From Thelonectria olida (Eukaryota; Ascomycota; Sordariomycetes; Hypocreales; Nectriaceae), in contig JAGPYM010000089.1 in assembly GCA_020736575.1 (NCBI GenBank), positions 1 to 64,000 on the forward strand: a stretch of 64,000 bases of DNA, written 5' to 3'. The notes beneath the pieces are model-generated. The model made no database searches. It was not told the DNA's origin and saw only the letters and a program-made list of their open reading frames with translations. Within the stretch, counting starts at the first letter, position 1, and each line of letters begins with the position of its first letter. A program made the translations under genes and the position numbers. Below, in pieces: positions 10,552-24,560 of this stretch.

Positions 10552-12534
10552 ATGTCAGGTCAAGAAGAAAAGGGCTTCGGCCTCCGTCACAAGAAGGTCA
10601 TCATCATTGGAGCCGGGTTTGGAGGCATTGGTATGGCCTGCCAATTGAAGAGAAAGCTGGGTTGCACCGACTTCTGTCTGATGGAACGTCAATCGGGCAT
10701 AGGAGGCACCTGGTGGATCAACACCTACCCAGGCATAGCCTGTGACATGTGAGTCTCTTCCCCCCAGCCACTAGAGACAGATAAACAGTGAGGTTGAAGG
10801 ACTCTACTTACAATGTCACCAGTCCTTCGCCGTTCTATTCCCTCTCCTTCTCCCAGAAACCAGATTGGTCGACATTCTTCGCACCAGGCAAGGAAATTTG
10901 CAAGTATCTTGAAAAGATAGCCGACGATTTCGAACTGAGGGACAAGGTTCATTTGGATACCGAAGTGGCTTCATGCAAATGGAACACCAAAACCCGCCAG
11001 TGGGAGGTTACATCTCGCCAGCTGTTGCCGGGCCTCGGTGATCTCTCCGCCGCAGAACGAAAACGGATTCTAGAAACCGAAGGTCCCTCATCAGTTTACT
11101 CGAACGAGACGTCATGGTCATGCACGGTCCTTGTTAGCGCTGTCGGGGGGCTTGTTGAGCCCGCTCCATGGCCCGCCAATGTTGCCGGCAAGGACGAGTT
11201 CCAAGGAAAAATCATCCACTCGGCAAGGTGGGATTCCGGCGCTGACTTTCGCGGCAAGAATGTCGTCGTCGTGGGAACTGGGTGCAGCGCTGCGCAGCTG
11301 GTTCCGCGGCTGCTCTCGAGCGATTATGGGGCCAGTCACGTCACACAGCTCATGCGAGAGCCTCCTTGGGTACTGCCTCGTATCACGCCTCCTCTGGGTG
11401 ACAACTTCTACGAAAAATGGAGTCCATTTCTCTGCTCGTACGTGCCCAACTACATGCGGGCTTTTAGAGCCCTAGTGGCCCTGGTCACTGAGCTTGACTT
11501 TCCGCTTTTCGGTGCGAGTCGTTCTAGCGAGCGGAAGAGGCACAACCTTGAACAGAACCTTCTTCAACATATGAGAGAAACGGTTCCGAGTAAAGTAGGC
11601 GGTTCAGCCCAACTTGTCGAGGTCTCGCTAATTAGCGTTCAATAGTACCATGACATGTTGACGCCACGTTATTCCATTGGCTGCAAGCGGCGTATCTATG
11701 ACACTGCCTGGTTCCCTTGTCTGCACGATTCGCGAATTGAGCTTACAACTCTGGCGATGGAAAGTGTTAATGAGAATAGTGTAACTCTACGTCCGGGCCC
11801 AAAGACCCATCCGAATGAGAAGAATCTCGAAACTCGCAGCGTTCCCGCCGACATCATTGTGCTCGCAAACGGTTTTGCCGTCAGCCGATGGTTTCATCCT
11901 CTTGAGGTAGTGGGAAACAAGGGAACGACATTGCAAGAGGAGTTTGACGAACGAGGAGGTCCACAGCTGTATCGTGGCACATCTCTTGACGGGTTCCCTA
12001 ACATGTTTATTCTCTTCGGGCCCAACAGCTTCACGGGACACAGCAGCGTCGTGCTTGGCCTCGAAAACCAAATAGACCATGCCATCAAGCTGATGCGCCC
12101 TGTTCTTGCTGGAGCAGCCGAGATAGTGGAGGTGAAGAGGTCCGCGGTCATCAAGTACAATGCAAAGGTGCAGTCAGACTTGAAAAAGATGGTATGGAAT
12201 GGTGGTGGCTGCTCCAACTGGTACGTGGGATCTGAAGGCCGCAATTATATGTCATACCCGTAAGTGAACCTGGCAGGCGGCTTGCGCACATCACTGACTG
12301 TTCTTTTTGTCGAGGTACTCTATGGCCTACCAAACTATTCGTTTTATGTTTCCTACGTGGTCTGACTGGGAAGTCAGCTGGACCCGGAAACCCCGAAGGA
12401 TGGGATGGCCTAGTTTTCTTTGTGCTTGTTTGGTTGTAGCCTTGAGCGTGGCTACCTTTAAAAGAAAACTGTTCTTCTTCAGATATTTCTACGACGTCGG
12501 CTTACGGATTTTGCAGAAGTATTCCAAAAGATGA
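10552..12534 (+). CDS. Flavin-containing monooxygenase, Baeyer-Villiger type
   Basis: Four exons (10552-10748, 10823-11594, 11646-12259, 12315-12534) encode 600 residues. A first Rossmann motif GAGFGG lies at about 20-25. The Baeyer-Villiger fingerprint FxGxxxHxxxW appears as FQGKIIHSARW at about 192-202, and a second nucleotide motif VVGTGCSAAQ follows. A hydrophobic stretch near the C-terminus (FLCACLVVALSVATF) may be a membrane anchor. Family members use NADPH and O2 to turn ketones into esters or lactones, or to oxygenate N or S. Next to a transaminase and an oxidase that produce ketones or keto acids, it could act on the deamination product (inference). All three introns are GT..AG and in frame. 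Confidence 0.9.
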
Positions 12535-14684
12535 GGGATGGCGAGGTGACCGTCTAGAATACTAGTTTACAATTTATGTCTGTAAATGGCATACAAGCCA
12601 CTATGGAGTTGTTGCATTACTGGTCAGCGGCGTCTGCTGCTTGCATGCGCCCAACTGGATATTAGGAGGGAGGAAAATCCATTTTGCCCATCGATAATGA
12701 AATTGTTACGACATTGGACGTACCGGCTGATGATGCACTGGACAAGAAAGTAGTTATCATGTGGAGTTTTGTCTGCGACTTCGATCCATGGAGACAATGA
12801 GTCAGCGGCAAGGAAGACGGTGTTCTATTTGATCAAATCCAGCGCCGACAGGTACCCAAGACTATCTGCAGCACCGAAAATGCATATGTACAGTCATTTT
12901 CAAGCATCATTCTTATGCAAGACAAGAAGCACGCTTAATCTTACATGTATGCTAGCTATGCTCGACCCGATGATAATAACGCGCCGTGTCCCGCTTTGAA
13001 TAGAATTTTCAAATCGTCAAAGTGATAGAAATCAAACAAAATCTTCTTAGACACCGAGATAGGGATGGTTCCATCGAGTTGATAGGTGTTTGTTTAGTGT
13101 TAAGTCATAGTCTGCATCTAATTGTATCTAATTGTAGCAGGGACTTGTAGTAAAAGTCTTCAGCAACTGCTGCCAGCCAAGAAGTATTCTATCTTGTCGA
13201 ACATCCAAGAAGGCTTTTCTATTACTAGGTAACTTTTTTCGAAGCCGTAAATACCAACCATGACGGCGATCCCTAAGCCGAGTTGTCAGGAGTTTCTTCT
13301 ATCTATTCCTCAACAAACTTAGGCGAAGCAGAGAGTTGAGGAAGAACAAATTATCTTCATCCACATGTCGCACTTTTTGAAGACGGAAATGCTCCCCAAG
13401 TTTCGTGGTGCAATTAGTTCCAGATAGAATCCTTCAAGAGAGCCATATTCAGAGTGATCCAGCATGACACCAGCATATCGATAGCATCACAAGTCACCCC
13501 ACTAAACTCTAACTCAAAGATGCTTAATCCTCTTCTAGACTCGATTGCTATATGGAAATCAAAGACCACCCACGAGTGGAAGTTAGCTGCCCTTGCCTAG
13601 AAGAGCAACAACTCCAGTTATATCCTAACGATAGCCGACTACGCGGATGATATCGACAGTCTCTATGCACACCCACATGCCACCGCAAGACTGTCAAGTG
13701 TTGGGCGGGGATGGAGGACGCTGAGGAAGCTCAGAGGAAGCTTACAGGGTGTGTTAGACGATCCGAGACTGTCCCAAAAGCGAAGCTGCGAGAAGGTCTG
13801 TCCGACATGCAGGCCAAGCTATCCGAATCGCCCGGTCTATGAACCCTGCTAAGGTCCGTGGGCCTGTCTCATATGCCGGTTTGCCATTTTGGGTATATGA
13901 AATGCTGTTTGCAACAAGAGTGGATAGGCCAGGACCAAAGTGTGCGAGGGCAACAGATCAAGGATGCCAGAATCAAGCCGTCTGGCTCCAAAGTAGTAAG
14001 AACACACCGTGGAGAAATTTCTAAACTTTTAGAGCGGATTTCCATGCTTTAGCCTTGAATGAGACCAAAGCCATGATTCTCTCCAAACGTGAGGCATCTC
14101 GGGGGTTGTCAGCGTCCCGCATGTGAATTTTGTCCCAACAGTGACGCCCCTTCTCATTAATCAAACAATTCACCTTTCAAGCAGGCTGTAATATATTCTT
14201 AGAAGCTACAATGCATAAATATTCTAACAGGGAGTATGGACGCAACGTAAGGAAGATCGTCGTAAAATAAGAATATGCTAATACAACACGGAGCCGATTT
14301 GCACTTCCTGGATTCTGTTCACCAAGAGACCCCTAGAAACTTGAAGTTTTCTCCCAGGAGATATACGTCCACCCTACTCAGGTCCTTGGACATTGGACGT
14401 TGGAAGAAACTTTTCACTGCTGTCAAAGCCATCAGCGACCCCCCCCGGCTGGTATATCTTGTCCGCATCGAGGCCTGGTTGGCGAACATGGAAAGTGACG
14501 ATATTAGGATGACCTTACGACTTACAGCCGTTTATATGACTCGAGTTCTTGTGTCAGGCCAGATGTGCTTCAGAACGGGCTTCTTGGTCAATATGGGATG
14601 AGTACAGACAGAATTGATGCCCTTTGTGCAACGACACAAGCCTTTTTATCAAGGCAGTAGAGGGATCATGTCGAACGTCGTGTT
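12535..14684. other. Long intergenic region with degraded coding-like fragments
   Basis: No intact gene. Around 13520-13850 (+) one frame is open except for a single TAG and contains a stretch read as DYADDIDSLYAH, which I cannot assign. At 14275-14601 (+) a 108-codon frame begins with LIQHGADLHFLDS, reminiscent of an ankyrin-repeat tail, but without start context or neighbouring repeats. I treat both as possible relics only. Confidence 0.3.
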
Positions 14685-15990
14685 CTAAATCGAGTTCCGC
14701 CGCTCCAGTGCGGTCCTAAGGCCCCGTGCGATATACGAGTAGCCATCACAAGTAGATAGCTCGCCGTCGTCTCTGCCATGTCCAAGCGGCGCGAGAATCT
14801 CGTCTATAAACCACGGCAGGTAGACCGTTTCAGCCCACGCAATCAACTGCCTCAGGCCTGCCACAGTCTGGTAAGTCTCCATGATGCTCTGGGTGCTTCC
14901 AAACTGGCGATCGGTCCAGAAAATGGTCTTGGTGCCTTCACGGGTCGACAACACCAAGAGCCATCTGTGGCCGTGGATGATGACGCCAGGGATAAAGGGC
15001 AGCCGAGATAAGGCCCTGTTTGCCTGCGCCATTGTGCGCCCTCGTGGAAAGAGAAGAGCGGAGTGAAGAAATGACCACTGGGCTGCGTGCCAGGTTCCCA
15101 TTTGCAACTCGGCTCCGTGTAGCGGCAGCCCTGAACCCTCAGTCTTGATGCTCAGAATGATTGGGCGAAGTTGGAGGGATGTAAGTTTAGTATGGTTGAC
15201 AGAGAATGTTGTTGTTTTCTGGCAAAGAGCCTGGAGGACCTGAGGCGACGGAGCCTTTTTATGGCTCGGAGCCAAATATAGGCTAAAGTCAACTGCGCTG
15301 GGCTCAGCAGATTTTGAGAGGTAGATTGGATGCGATTAAGCAGTGGTACTATGAATGATAGTCAGTATAAGCTGGATCATGCTTCTGAGAGACGAGCCTA
15401 GCAGTAAAATCGATTGGAGCTTCCGTGTTCTTCCTAGGGTCCCTGAGAATGGCTTCCAAGAGGCGGTGGTGCACCTCCTGGTCCCATCCTCGTTCCTCAT
15501 GCTCGGATTCTTGACATCTGCTCGCCCATCTGCACACCGAGGTGGCCTCTTCCGGCGACGGGATACGGCCCGGAAGACTGTCAAATGTGGAAGCACTGGT
15601 AAAAGCGAATCGCCAAGAACGAAAATTCGTGCCCTTGACCATGGGACTGTCTAGAATCTCGTCGCGTCTGTTTTCGGGTAGGAACTCGAGGCCGTTGCCA
15701 ATGTCGCGCAGGATAGACAAGAGAAGCTCGGCTTCGGCGTTGGGGGGCGCGTCAAGCTTGAGCTGGCGCAGCTCCACGCCGGCTTCATCGAGCGGGAGGC
15801 TGAACAGTTGATTCTTCAAGGGGGACAAGGCATAAGAGTCTGAGACAGACAAATGCAGTGAAATAGGTGGGAAATCCTGATACAACAAGGGTGTTTCTCC
15901 GGGGTTCGGCGTCGTTGTCATGTCCATGTCCGTCTTTACTGGCTCGGACAGGGCTCCGATCCAGTTGACAATCTCTTTGTTGTTTCGCAT
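14685..15990 (-). CDS. PD-(D/E)XK nuclease-like fungal protein
   Basis: Two exons (15990-15350 and 15297-14685) with a 52-nt intron give 417 residues. The second half resembles the fungal PD-(D/E)XK nuclease-like domain common in Fusarium and Colletotrichum: a VDFSLYLAP strand right after the junction, then an RPIILSIKTEG strand, LQMGTWHAAQW, a long amphipathic segment, and PGVIIHGHRWLLVLS. The N-terminal half is poorly conserved, with a low-complexity linker. In the relatives I know, the core strand carries E-x-K; here the corresponding residues read K-T-E, so catalytic competence is doubtful. Function of the family is unknown. It is not clearly linked to its neighbours. Confidence 0.65.
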
Positions 15991-17438
15991 AGCGTATTAA
16001 TCTATGAGAGTGAAAATGGTTTCCGTCTCAATATGACATGGAATGCGAGCCGATTGTTATGAAGTGTTACTCTGGCGTTGCTTGAGTTGTGATGTCGTTA
16101 GCATGGCAACCGATTGCACTCTTGTGCCTTCACGAGTGAGTTCTATTCACACTGCTCACAATATTCGTGCCGTATAGATGATCGAAACTAACCGTATAGA
16201 CAGAGTAGGAGTGGCAGAAATTAAGGTTTAAGGTTTAAAATGAGTCTTCGTTAGGGAGTAGGATTTATGTAAATCTGATAGTGCTTGATGCCCTGCCATC
16301 GCATGTCAGGACCGGCTGTAGTCGTTGGACGAAACTTCATTTGAGAGATGACAAAATCATCCCGGTTAGCCATTTTGTCTAGCAATTTAAAGTGCTGGAA
16401 ACAGTACAGCAGGTGGGACATTTCCAACAATAAAAGGTGTCGTTTTTTCAATTAAGTCACTTAATCTTCAATACACTACGAGCGCCATATAAGGCGAACT
16501 GGTTCCCCAAGTAAGAGCAGGTGCGTCATCTGATAATTTATCTTACAGATGTTCAAAAACATCTGGACAAACTATAATGCTTGTCTTGCGATTCTGTAAC
16601 CCTTGTGTCGATATGAGTGGCATTGATGTGTTTTGGGACACCAAGGCTCTCCAGACTCATAGAAAAAAGGATTTTGACCTACTAAGAAAGCAAAGTCCTA
16701 ACACGAGATATGGGAATACTGCAGTCTACTGGCCACCGATCGAGGAGTTTGTGTGCTTGTCATAGAGCTCGCTAATGGACAGAAGACTTCTGATTGGCGT
16801 AGATGAATCAAGTGTCGCCATTTTCATCAAGGAAGGAAGGTCTTTTGTGGTGGATCAAAGCGGGCTGGATGTTAAAAAGGGATTTATTCAATTCGTTGCA
16901 TCTGGTGTCGAGGCGACAGGGTCAGTCGCAATCGAAGGATTGGAGGTCTTTACGGTCGTTGGATCACCCCAAGCAATACTGTAGTGACAAGCTCAGTCTA
17001 AATAAAGAATGTTAAATAACCGTGCTGGGATGTTCGCACGTCATCATCTGTCCCTCCTTTAATACATCGCGCGTGCTGCAGGCCCGATGTATGTAGTTGG
17101 CATACAGCATACCAAGTCTTCTTGCTGGCCATCAGGTCGGCCAGACAGTGCCTCATTTAGAATGGGAAGCCAATTCAAAGCCAATCAGATGCTTCTTTGC
17201 TTGAGTGAAGATCAAAACTCCGTTTATGATAGACGTGGTCTGACACATGTGTTAATGAAATTTAGATGCACCAGCCAAGGAGATGCTTTTACAAGATGTT
17301 TTTTTTCACACCGACCGTTTAATCTGTTATGAATTAAGCAAGCCTTGATTCAACAAGTAGACTGGGCGTCAATGTGATGATATACTTGAAATTTTCTTCC
17401 ATTCATTTTTAATGAAAATCCACCGTAGCCCCCATCCA
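15991..17438. other. Intergenic region, no supported gene
   Basis: It holds only short frames (for example 16577-16765 and 16775-16984 on +, 16251-16451 on -). None has recognisable domains or connecting splice sites. The left part is presumably the promoter of the gene ending its reading at 15990. Confidence 0.4.
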
Positions 17439-19309
17439 TCAGGAATTGTGACACTGATGATCTTTAACAAACTTTGGCCAAGTATTTGTAAAGACGAGAT
17501 ATTTGATGCTTGCCTCAGCATCATGAAAAACAGTAGCAGCAAAGCCGTCAGGGATATCACCCCAGTACAAACCCGTGTCCCCAATTGTTTCTGTCTCGTT
17601 AGTCGACGTTATGATACCAGCCTCGGAGCCATGAGATGACGCTGCAGACGACCTGACTTGGGGCGTCATGGGAAAGGAGTCAAAAGGCGTAGCGGGGTCA
17701 ACCTCACGCTTCTCGCCATAGAGAGCGCGTGCGGACGACTCGAAAACAGATTCAAGCCTCTTGAGGTCTTGAGAGGAAAGGTTAATCTGGAATTTCGCAT
17801 CTCGAGAGCTAATAAAATCGATATAAATTCGGAGAGCGCTATTGAATCGTTCGCGGACAAGTTGCTGGACTTTGTGATCTTGACTCTTAGTTGGATCATA
17901 AACAGCTGGAGGAAGTGAAGACTTCCACTCAGCAACAGCTCTTAAAAAGGCAATATTCTCTCCAGAGAAATCTCGGAGGGCAGAAAATTGCTGAAGAGGC
18001 CCAGGGTTTCGTTCGAGGACGTACTCGAGCGCTTCCATAGTGAGAATGCTTACGTCGGAGTCGCTTCTTGTAGAGCCATCCTTGGACAATCCGGTCAGAA
18101 ATGAGCCGGCAACCGCCGTGGAGGCTGTGGTGATTGACCTCGAGGCCTTGCCAACAGTCTTGTTCAGTTGCCATTGAGCGATTGACTCAAGGGCCTCTTG
18201 GCGCAGAGTGTGGTATCGAATCACTTCCCAGCAGGGAAGGAAGATGGTAAAGATCTCAAGCATCATGATGGAGAGAGCAATCCTTGATAGTGTGAGCTTA
18301 GATACTCTCGATTCATTATATGAATGTCAAGACAGCTTACCATTGAGGAGGAATCCAGAATTTATTCACCGCAGACATGGCGGGAACATACAAAGCAATA
18401 AGCCACATAGGGGTAGCATGAAGACTGCTCAAGCGGTCAGAATCGAGTCGGCCATTCCGTCAAGGGACACTGACCTCGAAAGACAACAAGCAATAGTTTG
18501 GGTCCTCCATCCCTGTGTATCATTGATTCCCCGAGCCTGCCATAGAATGTAGGGAGCGACTATCCACGCCCAGAAGAACTGCCAAAAAACGGATGGCCAC
18601 CTGGGAAATGGTTAGTGCTGGGTTACTTTAAGGAATTCATAGTACTACCATTCCCAGCCTCTGAGCATCTGAGACTTTTGAAAGTCTTCCGTTCCCGTAA
18701 CCTCGGTGCCCGGGATGCCGAAGGACTGATGAAACTTTCGCGAAATGAGGTACATGAAGATTGTAAGCAAGAGCTGGTTTGGGGTCAGCAATTGAAATGG
18801 TATCAACACGCTGCAAGCTGCCTTACCTGACAGATCATGCCTGCGCCCACTAAGAGGAGTATCTTTCGCGTGTAGTCGAGAGATTGAAAGCCACAGAAGA
18901 AGGGCCTGGTCTTGGCACGCTTGCTTATAATTGAAGCAGAGTCTGAAGCGAAGAGCTCCTTCTGGGCTTTGGCGACATGGAGAAAGCGGCTATTAGAGGC
19001 GTGGAAGAGAGCTATGCCACAGGGGAGGTAGATGCTCATGACCCAGAACTCGACCCGAGGAGTAGCGAGCGGGAACCAGACGTAGCCAGTCTGGACGGCG
19101 CCCCAGTAGAGATGGAGCATGGTAATAGCCAGGAACGATAGCGGTAGACCTCTAATTCTTAATATGGGCATGTCACGGCGACGCCATAGAAAGATCATGC
19201 CGCCTGCGATGATAAAGGTCCAGGATAGGGCAAAGACCATCCAAAAGATGCCGAGGGCATCGAGGTTGGCATGGGGTTGAGGCTTGGTCGGGGAGTTTGA
19301 GTGGGCCAT
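17439..19309 (-). CDS. Seven-transmembrane RGS protein (GprK / AtRGS1-like architecture)
   Basis: Five exons (19309-18827, 18773-18649, 18600-18475, 18424-18341, 18282-17439) give 553 residues. The N-terminal half has about seven hydrophobic segments (for example [20 protein letters not shown] near residue 20, [27 protein letters not shown], and [16 protein letters not shown] at the last junction). The C-terminal half is an RGS domain (about 345-465) beginning [24 protein letters not shown] domains accelerate GTP hydrolysis by G-alpha subunits, and fusion to a 7TM region suggests a receptor-coupled brake on G-protein signalling at the plasma membrane. Homology starts at MAHSNS; an in-frame ATG 11 codons upstream (19342) is possible. 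The four introns are 48-58 nt. Confidence 0.88.
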
Positions 19310-20412
19310 ATTGTGAGTGAAGAAATGCGAAGTGAATTGCAAAGATCGAGAAAGGGAAAGCAGTAGGGAATGAAGATAGTCAAATTGGGTGGCCTAGACG
19401 CGCAACGGGGCTGAGGGACACATATATCTTGTTGGCCATGGGCTCAGACGTTGAGCATCACCAGCACCATGCGAGGAATAATGACTGGTCCTGGCACTGG
19501 GATATCTCCTAACCTGATCGAGATCGTGATCAGCAGGAACCTCGTTACCCCACACCCTCCGATCCCAACAATGCTGCCCCTTTTCATTATAGGGCTCACC
19601 CGGTTTGTCAACCTATTAGCCCCGGGAGGCCCCAGCTCCCTACAGACACAAAGATGGTGTGCCTTCACGCAGGCAGTCATCCGATATTTTGCTCTGGCAG
19701 GCCAGGTCAGACTGAAAAGATGATCTGAGCGCCAACTCTGCAGCCGTCATTGACGCACCATGTCGTCATGCTCCCGTCACTTTGTGGCGCTTGTCTTCCG
19801 CAGACGTCGGGCCAATTAAACCGCTAGTTAGTTCTGATGAATAGCGCAAGCCTTGGGTCCGTCGCGCTTTGACGTGTCTAACCCGTAACTTCTTGTCATT
19901 TTCCCTTTCAGACTAAGCGTGGTGTTTCCAGCGGCACGGGCTTATGTTTCAACACGTCAGATTCTCATCCGCCGCAGCCACTTGCAGAATCACAGCACGA
20001 ATCCAGTCTAGATACCCGTCGCCTTGACTGCCTGTGAGGCCAGCCAGAACTCGTCCACCCTCCCGTCGGAGCGCCACATGTTCTCCGTTGAAGCAAGCTT
20101 GGGTTGTTTCACCTGATTATGCATGTGGTTTGACAGACCAATTCATCTCCGCACGTGCGCATCTCACTCATGCTACAACAATGAGTTTTAGGTCTTGCCC
20201 TTTCTGGGTCCATGGACTCCTATTTTGATTCGATACAAACTCTGAGGAGGAAACAGATTGTTAGTGATCACATGCAGCCAATTGATGCTGACATAAAACG
20301 TCTTTTATTGCCGACACTAGAGCTACATCGCCGGACTGGACAAGCCCATGAAGATCAGCATGATAATATTACCTCTGCATCGGTTCACAGGAACTGCTCA
20401 TCAAGAATCTAT
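19310..20412. other. Intergenic region (RGS promoter; 3' flank of NmrA-like gene)
   Basis: No gene is supported. A 90-codon plus-strand frame at 19451-19723 overlaps a 78-codon minus frame; both lack recognisable features. Confidence 0.4.
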
Positions 20413-22319
<1,907 letters not shown>

Positions 22320-23760
22320 GGAACCGCAAGATTTCAATAAGAACCCAGTCTTGTGGGAGATTTTCTTGGCTTTCTGGCAGTTCCAGCAGGCTCCCGAGGA
22401 CAAGGCGTTCTTGTACTTCCAAATTGCTGGTGAGACACTCCCAGTCACACCAAATTTGAGCAGCTATGGCTGAGTTTATTCAGAATTTAAAACCCCCTGT
22501 TTTCGTACAACTTTCCGGATGGAACTGAAGAAAGTCAAGGTACGCACATGAGCTATAGGACATGGGTTCTGGACCTTGGAGCTTTCCCCATTGATTCATC
22601 TGCGCATACAGAGTCGTCATAAGGTTGATAGTCTGTTCTCAACAACTCGCTTCCACTGAAAGAGCTCGAAATCCCACCCCTTAAGTAGAAGGTTGCTCTG
22701 CTTTCGAACTGACTCCATATCTTCGGAAAGTTAAATCTCTGTTGGTTGTTCAGGCCAACCTCCGCGAAGGATTTGTACATCTTCTACGTTCTTACGACGT
22801 CTTCGACCGAGTAAGCAACAACAAACATAACAAAGGCAGTGACATTGTTATCGGCTTTGGAAGTCTCGAAGATGTTCACAACAATATTCACAACAGAATC
22901 GGAGGGTTGGTATGGATAGCAACAAGAAGGGCTATGAGGGTCATATGAACACTACATGTACATCTCCGCCTTTGACCCGATCTTCTGGCTGCATCACATG
23001 TGAGTAGTTTGCAAAGCTGTGGAAACTTAGATGCTAATGCCCTTCAAGGCACATGGGTCGCCTTATGTCCATGCTGGCCCCAAGAGAGAAGACACCTGGG
23101 TTACATCTCACAATAAGGACTGGCAAACTTGGGTCTCGAGAATTGGCAAGAACCATGAAGACCTCTGCACACCACTTGCAACATTCTAACAGACCGAGGA
23201 CCACTTCTAGGACTCTGATGATTGTCCGTTTCACAAAGCAATTTGGTTGTGTGTGCTTCCAGAGATCAAGTACTGGTTGCTCGAGAACAAAGACGACCAT
23301 CGCGACGACGTCGGGCGACAAATTGACGCCTTGTATCTGACAGGCTCCCTGGTGACTAAGATCGCAGCTGCGAAGGCGGGAAACTAGGCACCCGAGGAAG
23401 CGCTCAGAAATCGAGCCATGAGACTAGCGCAAGTCACCGCGGCCAAAGCCCCCAACACCCCCATCACTGCGCTGGCCATTGCCCTGGCCGGGCGGTACTT
23501 TGCGGGAGAACTGGCCAGTCTTGAAGAGGAACCGTCATCAAGTATCTCCAGGTCAACTTGCACTGGGAGGCAATTGATAACCATGGCGCGAGACTTGAGA
23601 AGGAGAGGAATAAGGTTGACGGATTGCTTGTGGGCGTTATTAGCAAAAGGTCACCCTTCCTGAGGGTGAAAATGGGCTTACCCGCTACGATCCGGGCGTT
23701 AAGCCCTGCCCTGGGATCGCTACCAAGGAAGATGGAAGCGGTGGTCGCGGAGACGAAACC
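22320..23760 (+). pseudogene. Tyrosinase (polyphenol oxidase) relic
   Basis: Fragments of a tyrosinase appear in order but in different frames: WEIFLAFWQFQQAPEDKAFLYFQIAG (22350-22430; typical N-terminal region); SLEDVHNNIHNRIGG (22862-22906; second copper-site histidines); SAFDPIFWLHH (about 22966-23000; third CuB histidine); YFAGELASLEEE (about 23495-23530); a YLQVNLHWE-like segment; and a VTLP..YDPGVKPCPGIATKEDG tail near 23660-23740. Between them are several in-frame stops and frame changes, including a TAG just after the IHN..GG motif. Intact enzymes bind two coppers and oxidise phenols to quinones. This copy cannot encode one. Confidence 0.75.
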
Positions 23761-24560
23761 GGTGTCACCGAAGACAAGGGTTTCTATTAGCTGTCTTGGA
23801 CAGTACTTCCTGAGCTGCAAGGACAGAAATTTATTAACTGCCGAGCGCAGTATTTGGAATGATTGGGTGTCAACTGGGTCAAGAGGACTTGGCAAGGGGT
23901 TGTTGAGGACGGATAACAATGCCGTTACAGTTTCACTACAACACACTTTTCTTGTCACTTACTCTTCACTCGTGAATACTACTTTTACGATTAGTTGTCT
24001 TCTCTGCGCTCTTCTTGTTATGCTGCCCTACCTACTTACCACTTCTTGTGTGTGACTCCATGTTACGCAGCGGATACACCCGTATTACGGCACACCTATA
24101 ACCGTTACGCCACAGGACTAAAAATGGGCCTTGGTTGTAATTGCAAAAGTGATCATTTTCCCATTTAGCCCCCTGAAGCCACCAAGGCCAGTCAGATATA
24201 ACTATTTCTATCATATACTATTTAAGAAAATAGAGACACGAGGCGCTAGGTGCTTACGATAGGTTTGTGATATATGCCAAAAACTTGGGACTCCAAACGC
24301 ATGTTCATGATTGAGCTTTTGACTAGATTTAAGGGTCCTTATTACAGTCGATTTCTCGGCGCAAAAATTATCTCTTCTCGAACCCGCTTTGCCTGCAAGC
24401 TTGGCCTGCCTGCTAATAAGTTAGTTATGATACCTCGGCTTCGTTCTGTAGGGCTATGGCATATCGTACCTAAATTGGACGGGAAAAAGCACAATCCAGC
24501 AACGTTTAACAGCCATGATATGGTGTTTGGTCTCTATGGCAGTGCAGTGAACAACACGCC
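23761..24560. other. Intergenic region
   Basis: It lies between the tyrosinase relic and the 3' end of the bZIP-DUF3425 gene. No gene is supported; the plus-strand frame at 24274-24882 is mostly antisense to that gene. Confidence 0.4.

Noticed and set aside
13620..13680. YADD-like text suggesting a reverse transcriptase
   Set aside because: Only four residues match and no other reverse-transcriptase motif is nearby; not enough to call a retroelement.
23464..23958. Minus-strand open frame (164 codons)
   Set aside because: Antisense to the tyrosinase relic; no family similarity.
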